Both the position numbers and the translations under genes were made by a program. Below, one piece after another: positions 57,222 to 64,000 of a stretch of DNA of 64,000 nt. Position 1 is the first letter of the stretch. Every line of letters begins with the position of its first letter. Source of the DNA: Karstenula rhodostoma CBS 690.94 (lineage: Eukaryota > Ascomycota > Dothideomycetes > Pleosporales > Didymosphaeriaceae); NCBI GenBank assembly GCA_010093485.1, contig MU001508.1:1254051-1318050 (forward strand), in the 5' to 3' direction. The notes below the pieces were generated by a model. That model worked only from the letters and a program-made list of their open reading frames with translations. It searched no databases and was not told the DNA's origin.

Positions 57222-59024
57222 ATGTCTTTGACGCACAGGGTCACGACCACGGAGGAGTATGATGGGCCGTGGAGCCGCGAGGCAAGCCCGGACAGCAGGC
57301 ATCGCAAAATGTCCTTCAACCCGCTCGCCTCCCCAGGCACATGGACACCCGCTCCGTTCGAAGAGCCGATCGGTGCCTTCGAGGTGCCCAAGTGGAAACG
57401 AATCCTCCAGGTCCTGTCCGCTGTGATATACTGTCTCTTCGCGGCCGGCGTCGTCTTCGGTTTCGCTGCGATAAAACCTGTGTTGCTGGAGGAGGGCGTG
57501 TATAGAAACCAGTGCACAGAGAAAGAGCTGGAGGACGACGTGCGGGTGTGTTACGGACAAGAGCTGCGGCTCAACCTCATGTTCACCGTGGCAGCAGTGT
57601 CCACCAACGTCGTCGCCCTGCCCGTCGGCACTATCCTCGATCGCTTTGGCCCTCGCGTGAGCGGCATCCTCGGCGCCCTCTTCATAACCATCGGCTCGAT
57701 CCTCTTCGCCTTTGCCGGCGATCTACCATTCGATGCCTACATACCCGGCTATCTGTTCCTGGCATTGGGTGGCCCCTTCATATTCATCTCCTCGTTCCAA
57801 CTCAGCAATACGTTCCCGCAGTACTCTGGCTTGATCCTCGCTCTCTTGACGGGCGCATTCGACACCTCGAGCGCTGTCTTCTTGGCGTATCGTCTGATCT
57901 ACCAGGCTACGGAGGGCGCTTTCTCGCCCAAGAAGTTCTTCTTGATATATCTGGTTGTACCAGCCTATATCCTCGTTGTGCAGGTGTTCTTCATGCCCTC
58001 GACGTCGTATAAGACGGTTGGGGAACTAACGCAGACCGCGGAGAACACCGCCAACGAGATTGTCCACGACTCGGACGACGAGATCGACGACGAGAGAATG
58101 GTTCAGCAGCTCCGGGACGCGCGTCGCATACATCGCGATAGTATCGTCAGCCAGATCACCGAACTGCTGGGCACCAAGGACGCTACCAACCAGACGAAAG
58201 AAGAGGTCAAGAAGAAGAACATCTCCGGCGTCTGGGGCGCACTCCACGGCAAGACCGCAGCACAGCAGATACGCACGCCCTGGTTCATTCTCATCACGCT
58301 CTTCACCGTCTTGCAGATGTTGCGCATCAACTACTTCGTCGCTACCATCCGCTCGCAGTACACCTACCTTTTCCACAGCGCTGCGAAAGCCGAAGACATG
58401 AACAACTTCTTCGACATCGCACTCCCCGTGGGCGGCGTGATATCAATCCCATTCATCGGACTCCTGCTCGACAACACCAGCACCACCTTCTGCATGGCCA
58501 TGCTCGTCACCATCGCCACGACCATCGGTGTCCTAGGCGTCATACCAGAGACATGGGCCGCCTACGGAAACATCATCCTATTCGTGCTCTATCGCCCCCT
58601 CTACTACACTGCCGTGTCGTAAGTCTCCCACCTGAACCCTCACATGACACGCTGAATCTAACATTCCCACAGCGACTACTCCGCCAAAGTCTTCGGGTTC
58701 GCCACCTTTGGAAAAGTCTACGGCCTCATCATCTGCCTCGCCGGCATCCTCAACTTCGCGCAGTCCGGCCTCGACGCCGCGACCCACCTCACCTTCCACA
58801 ACAACCCCATCCCCATCAACGTCATCCTGCTGTCCAGCGCACTGGTGGTGGGACTCGCGCTGGTGGGCTTCGTGGCGAGGAGGAGCCATAAGATTCACAG
58901 GGAGAATATTGAAGAAGAGGCCGAGGGCGCGAGGGAGAGGCTGATGCCGGGGGCGGATGTTGGCGTTGCGGACTATGGGGGTGTGAGCAGTGTGGGCGGT
59001 GAGGAGAGGGGGAGACGGCAGTGA
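57222..59024 (+). CDS. MFS transporter, Fmp42/SLC43-like
   Basis: Exons 57222-58618 and 58673-59024 give 582 aa with about 12 membrane helices. Marker segments are FGFAAIKPVLLEEGVY, PVGTILDRFGPRVSG (the MFS loop 2-3 signature), GGPFIFISSFQLSNTFP, a large central charged loop (HDSDDEIDDERMVQQ), and INYFVATIRSQYTYLF. This fits the Fmp42 group of fungal MFS proteins, related to animal SLC43 amino-acid transporters. Fmp42 was detected in yeast mitochondrial preparations; substrate unknown. Start ATG at 57222 follows caccATG, a good fungal context. Confidence 0.88.
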
Positions 59025-60060
59025 GTGGGGAGATGGCTGCTTCTGGATATTCCAGAACGCAGTGGCTTCTTTTTTTTTCTTGCATTGCACGGCCCTTTGG
59101 GAATTTGCATGTTCAAGGCGTTTTGAAAACTTTGTTTAGCACGGTTTGGAGTTTGCTTCTAGTACCGTTTCGAATGCTCGATGGCGCGTCCTGGCTTCTG
59201 TGTGGATTGCACCGAGGGTTCTTTACTGTATATTTGACGGAAGGGCTTGCATATACGTAGTGTAGATTGCACATACGAGTGGATGAGAATGAGAATGACA
59301 ATGGAACATGACGGGTTATCGGACCTGACCTAACCTTACCTTGATTGAAGAGGAGTAGCGTTGGACGATGGCAATATCGGGGCGTAGTAAGGGTTTCGCC
59401 CGTACTGGGCTGGATTGGTGGACTGGAGTAGGTTGTGTCTTGACATTGATGCGTGGCATGTATGTAGGGGAGATGTAAATAATAAGCAAGACTTGACAAG
59501 ACGGGAATAACCAACTGTATGATATTCGACGAAGAATACATAGCATTTCCATCTCCACTAGGCTTTGTTTGCTTGTTAGTAACTTCCATCACTCCACTCC
59601 GCACCCAGTTATCCCTCGCTCTGACGTCCTGCCCCACTCCACTCCCACCGCCACCTCACCACCTGCAAGCATCTAGGTAGGTATTTGGAATGCGCTGCGT
59701 GCTGCACTCCTCCCCGTGCTGCGTAACGTAGACTCTGCTTCCGGATCGCACGTAACCGCTGCACGCTCATCCTTTGGGGCTGCACAGCGTTACGCATGCG
59801 TAGGTGCGGGGAGGCGGGTCGCGGACGCTATGTGCGTCATGGAGGGGCAGTGGGCTGGGTAGGTACGTCCGGATCCGCGCTGTGGGATGGGGGATGCTGC
59901 GATTTGTGTTTGTTGCGTGTTTGGGAGGGGCAGTGGAGGGGTAATGTAACGTGATGCAATGCAGAGTCTTGCTCAGGACGGGACAGTATATAAACAGCGC
60001 GCGCCCTCGGCCACCTCGACGTCTGCTCTTTACCGTTCACCTACTCAATCAAATCAAATC
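59025..60060. other. intergenic, no gene seen
   Basis: Contains a T-tract near 59070 and a TATA-like tatataaa at about 59987-59994, some 70 nt before the GFA gene ATG. Frames are unsupported. Confidence 0.5.
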
Positions 60061-60621
60061 ATGACGAGCTACAAGGGCCAGTGCCACTGCGGGAACACGG
60101 CGTGGGAGGCGAAGCTGGAGGCGGATCAGCAGGGGCATATTCTGTGGTGAGTACCTACACTTTCCTTGTAGCTTGAAGTTAGCATCATGATGGATGGATG
60201 GATATAGAGCTAACCCTCCGCGAAACAGCCACTGCGACACCTGCAAGTCCCTCTCGGGCTCGACCTTCACCCTCAACCAAATCATCCCCAAAGCCGCCCT
60301 CACCATCACAAAAGGCGAGGCCGGCCTCGGAAAGTACACGTATTATGGCGAGTCTGGTAAGTAAAAACCCACCCTCGCCCAACTAAGTACTGATCGATTT
60401 GCCATGCAGGAAAGGGCGTACACTGCTTCTTCTGCAAAAACTGCACCAGCCACGTCTACCACCACCAGGAGGTCATGGGCCCGGACACGATTGTGCTACG
60501 CACGGGCTTGTTGACAGAGGGGATTAAGAGCTTTGAGCCCAAGGCGGAGATTTTTGGGAAGGCGAGGTTGGGGTGGGAGAAGGAGGTTGCGACGACTTTT
60601 GAGACGCTGCCGCCGTCGTAG
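60061..60621 (+). CDS. GFA (CENP-V/formaldehyde-activating) domain protein
   Basis: Exons 60061-60146, 60229-60356 and 60410-60621 give 141 aa. Zinc-binding GFA fold: GQCHCGNTAWE, CHCDTCKSLSGSTFTLN, CFFCKNCTSHVYHH. Family members bind zinc via these Cys residues; some act in glutathione-dependent formaldehyde metabolism, most are uncharacterised. Two introns (82 and 53 nt) restore the frame; each unspliced reading hits a stop. Confidence 0.92.
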
Positions 60622-60880
60622 AGTATAATAATATGATACGAATTTGATGGTTGTACCCGATTCGTGCTGTCATGTGGGGTTGTGCGTGTGTTTTGTTGGT
60701 GCTGTGGTATGGGGTTGGATTGTACGCTGTAGGGTAGCCGATTGCCCTCTGGTCTTCCACGACCACAGACGACGAGGAACAAGCACTCGATACGCTACGG
60801 CTGTAGCAGTGGCTCTTGAAATAAACGTAATTGTTGGTATCATATTTTTACTCTGACTGTCAACGCATCCATCCCCCACC

Positions 60881-61557
60881 TCAGTCCAGCGGCGGGAAGC
60901 TGCGCAGCAAGTGCGACGGGCACTCATACCCGCTGGGGTTCTTGTCCAAGTACAGCTGATGGTACGCCTCGGCATCCCACCAGTGGCCGGCGGGCAGGAT
61001 CTCCGTGACGACGCCGCCCTTCCACCACTGCTTGTTCACCTTCTCTGTGATGTCGCGCGCCTCCTTTTCCTGCTCGGCGTTGTGGTAGAAGACGCCACTC
61101 CGGTACTGCGAGCCGACGTCCGGGCCCTGGCGATTCGCCGTCGTGGGGTCGTGCATCTTGTAGAAGAACTCGAGGATGGTGCGGTACGTGAGCTGCTCCG
61201 GGTCGTAGACGACCTGCAGCGCTTCGGCGTCTGTCGCGTTCCCACCGTCAGCGCCAATTCAATCCAATTCCACGCGTCTCGTCTCGTCTCGTCTCGCTGC
61301 CACGCGACTTGTAACTTACGACCGGTGCGCCCCGAGCACACGGCGCGGTAGCTCGGGCTCTCCGTGTCGCCGCCGATGTAGCCCACGCGCGCGTCGAGGA
61401 GGCCCTTGTTCGCAAACGCCTTGCGGTACATGTGCTCGACGCCCCAGAAGCAGCCTGCGGCGAGCGTGGCCGTCTGCGCGCCCGCGGGCACGGCCATCGG
61501 GGGGGCGGGTGCGTTGTTCATGGAGAATGGGCGGATGAAGCGCGAGAGAAAGGACAT
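60881..61557 (-). CDS. msrA: peptide-methionine (S)-S-oxide reductase MsrA
   Basis: Exons 61557-61320 and 61230-60881 give 195 aa. MsrA reduces methionine-S-sulfoxide in oxidised proteins. Catalytic Cys in AAGCFWGVEHMYRK; also RVGYIGGDTESPSY, VCSGRTG(HAEALQVVYDP) across the intron, YKMHDPTTANRQGPDVGSQYRSG, and the C-terminal AEAYHQLYLDKNP. The 89-nt intron contains a (GTCTC)n tract on the plus strand. Upstream of the chosen ATG the frame stays open as a hydrophobic segment (LKLLGALLLVVLSYLS) but has no ATG; a longer, membrane-targeted form is possible if an upstream exon exists. Confidence 0.93.
61274..61297 (+). repeat. (CGTCT)n microsatellite inside the msrA intron
   Basis: Tandem CGTCT/GTCTC pentamers, closely matching the tract at 17808-17832. 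Confidence 0.85.
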
Positions 61558-63662
61558 GGAGAGGTACGACAGCACGACGAGGAGGAGCGCGCCGAGGAGC
61601 TTCAGATTGTGCGGTGCGTCTGAAGGGCGGTTGGATTGGGGAGTCGTTTTGTATGTATGATGCTCTGCGCTCGGAGATTCGCCTTCGCCTTCGGGGAGCT
61701 TTCATGACGCTAACATATGTACATTTGTCAGTGACAAATGCCCCGCGCCGCCACCAGTGCCGCGGCATAGATAAGATGGCGTGCTAGCTCCTTCCCCGTC
61801 CCGTTTGGGGGCGTGGATTCCTAATCGTCAAGCGACAACATCGACCTCCGACGTGATTCCATCATCTTCACCTCACCATTGTGCTGCGACGAGTGGCTTG
61901 GGGAGACACCCCCCTTAGTATGTGTCACCGGTAGAACCGCCTGGCTGACTTCAACTGCATAGTACCCGCGCAATACCGAGCATCCTGTTTACCCGGACCT
62001 GGAACCAGCTGGAAGCTCTGCGATCCGGGTCTTCCAAAGCACCGAGCACGAAGCACGAAGCACGAAGCAAGCCCGTTGCTGCTCGTTCTCGCGGCCTTGT
62101 TTGTTGTTGTCGGTGAAGTTTCCGCTCGTGTCGCACGATCCTGGTCTCTTGCAGCGCTCGACAGACAGCTGCTCGCCCTGCAGCGATTAATCACGGATCT
62201 ATCCTCTTCAGGCTTCGAGCGACTTTGCTCCTCGTATTCAGTTCTGCCTGTTATCCTTTGATCTTTTCTGGCAGACGTCCTGGAAGTCTTCATCGTGCCA
62301 GCGCTCAGCGTGTGGGCCATGGCCAAGGCGTGTCTTCGGAATACCGTAGTCGTCGCTGTCGTGAGAGGCATAGTCACAATCAATTTTCAATCTATCACGC
62401 CCAAACCGTGGATATCGGACGGCTTATGAATACTTGCTCCTTGCAAAGACCGGGTCTGGATGCCCAGCGATGCCTCGTGGTCGGCCTTTGGCAGCCCGCG
62501 GAGGATAGCCTCAGGGTCCACTGTACATCTGCAGTCGAGCACGTTATTTTTAGCACGTCTCCAGATCTGCTCATGGCCCTTGCATGAGCCCGTTCTCGCT
62601 AACATATATTGTACGAACCACTGGCAGTGGTGAGGATGACAAGCTTTAATTTAAGGTTAATCTAGACTCCATCTCTACACGCCGTTTCGACATCGCCAAC
62701 CTGGATCACCTTGCCAAACGAGGACCGCAGCTGCTTCGACAGATTGAGCTACTATTTTCAGCGTTCGGTACCTCGATAATATACATCCTCGCGGTCATAC
62801 GAACGGTGGAGATGAAGTCTGCTGAGATTGTGGAGCTACTCCAACCACTTCCTGCTCGCCTGACACCCGAGTCCTATCCGAGGCTTCTAATTCAAGCATT
62901 ACCTTCCAGGATCGTATATTCACCCAATTCCACCTCAATCTACCGTCCCAAGCGAACTCCCCACACGATGAAGCTGCGGACCGAGCAAGGTCCTGATTTG
63001 GCGCCGTGACAACACGCCTGGGTTACGACCATTGATCCACCACTTGACAAGCAATGCTCGACTCGCACAGGACCATGGTGCACCTTGCTTCTGTCCTGAA
63101 TGCGCCCAAGGACCAATTTCTGGATGAGGCTTTGCACTTTCGTTATCCTGGGTACACAAATGAAAAGGCGGTCATCTTCGGCACCCAGACGCCTGCACCA
63201 GGCTCTGTCTAGTCTGATTTCCGGGCAACAGATATCGAACCACTATGCAAGTGCTGCATGGCTGACCCCTAGCCGACTTGTCCAATACGAGTCCAACCGA
63301 TAGTATCTTCTGCGATATGGGCTAGATTCTATGTTCCGCATGGCAAGTAGCATCAGATATCATCGGAACACGAGTTCACCTGACGAGTCCCAACAGGCTC
63401 GATTCGCCGGGCTTGCCGTGTTGTATATTGACGGTGAAGCTTGGCGGCAGTTGACTCCTCGTAAGCATCCGATGGCACCATGCAATAGCAACAATGGGCT
63501 ACGTGCAGGACTCGACCGCGGTTGATGGCGCCGAGAACATGGTATTTAAGGACACTCATATCCCCCAAATTGATCATCTTCAACTTGCCTTCCATAGCCA
63601 GCTCGGTACTACTTTTAAGATCAGCAACTTTGCATTTCCCTCATCTATCCCACACATTCATC
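61558..63662. other. 2.1-kb region without a supported gene
   Basis: Contains a cacgaag triplet repeat near 62050-62072. An open stretch at 62649-63009 (about 120 codons, no early ATG) reads RFDIANLDHLAKRGPQLLRQ, SAEIVELLQPLPARLTPE and looks protein-like but is not recognised; it may be an exon or a relic. Confidence 0.35.
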
Positions 63663-64000
63663 ATGAAGTGGCTCATTGCTTTCATTCCCGCCGTTCTGGC
63701 CGGCGTCATCCCCGGAAGCGCTCTTGGCGATGCTCCACCACCAGGCCAGGTAAAGTTTGCCCTCCTACTACTTCGTGCTATTGTTTATATGTTCAGGTTA
63801 CCATCGGAGATGTCACCTATGGAGGAACCGGATGCCCTCAGGGCACCTTGAGCGCCCAGCTCAACAAAGAAAAGACCCTTGTCACCATCATCTTCGACGC
63901 TTACATCGCCTCGATTGGCCCTGGCATCTCCGTCACCGAGCAGCGCAAGAACTGCCAGCTGAACATCGACATCCGGTACCCAGGAGGCTTCCAATACTCC
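63663..64000 (+). CDS. secreted DUF4360 protein, partial at window end
   Basis: Exon 63663-63749 plus 63797 onward; the gene continues past the right edge. A signal peptide (MKWLIAFIPAVLAGVIPG...) precedes VTIGDVTYGGTGCPQGTLSAQ, then TLVTIIFDAYIASIGPG, QRKNCQLNIDIRYPGGFQYS. This is the DUF4360 pattern of small fungal secreted proteins, including conserved Cys and FDxY-like segments. The intron is 63750-63796 (47 nt). Confidence 0.85.

Noticed and set aside
1..64000. tRNA, rRNA or CRISPR features
   Set aside because: No tRNA-like cloverleaf with a B box, no rRNA sequence and no spaced repeats were recognised by eye; a tRNAscan-SE run would be decisive for tRNAs.

Overview
This window is nuclear DNA of a filamentous ascomycete, most probably a dothideomycete (inference from gene content). 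Almost every gene has short GT-AG introns of about 45-60 nt with CTAAC/CTGAC-like branch sites. The families are typical of such fungi: AA9 LPMO, M36 fungalysin, RTA1, Zn2Cys6 regulator, DUF1996, DUF4360, GFA and MARVEL. All exon joins were made by hand: donor, branch site and acceptor had to be visible, the frame had to be conserved, and the total length had to divide by three.

Left end (1-5.6 kb): a broken alpha/beta-hydrolase with two nonsense codons and a frameshift; an eight-exon, membrane-anchored, highly divergent Hsp70 whose ATP-binding motifs are degraded; and a short relic of a second alpha/beta-hydrolase. 5.6-12.4 kb: a coiled-coil protein with a C-terminal Cys cluster, then an NCS1 permease with a clear TPP (thiamine pyrophosphate) riboswitch inside its first intron, then a TauD-type dioxygenase. 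13.7-15.8 kb: secreted fungalysin. 16-17 kb: gene-poor with degenerate coding-like sequence. 18-30 kb: a single-pass membrane protein, a prion-like Gly-zipper protein, a 2.9-kb gene-free stretch holding a diverged ~150-bp repeat, a secreted proline-rich protein, an AA9 LPMO and an MDR oxidoreductase.

30-41 kb: a dense housekeeping-like block with an AlkB-like dioxygenase carrying zinc clusters, a peroxisomal (SKL) acyl-CoA ligase whose AUG is split by an intron, a Sqt1/AAMP-like WD40 protein and an ADP-ribosylglycohydrolase. 41-54 kb: an RTA1-like gene with a frameshift, a Zn2Cys6 regulator, an RGG protein, a secreted DUF1996 protein, a 5'-truncated gene, and a Baeyer-Villiger-type monooxygenase whose only intron resembles a sequence 3.6 kb away (possible introner-like element). 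55-64 kb: MARVEL protein, MFS transporter, GFA protein, MsrA and the start of a DUF4360 secreted protein cut by the window end.

No biosynthetic cluster, CRISPR array, rRNA or tRNA gene was recognised. The most notable items are the riboswitch-gated permease, the ATPase-degenerate Hsp70, the introner-like pair and the split start codon.
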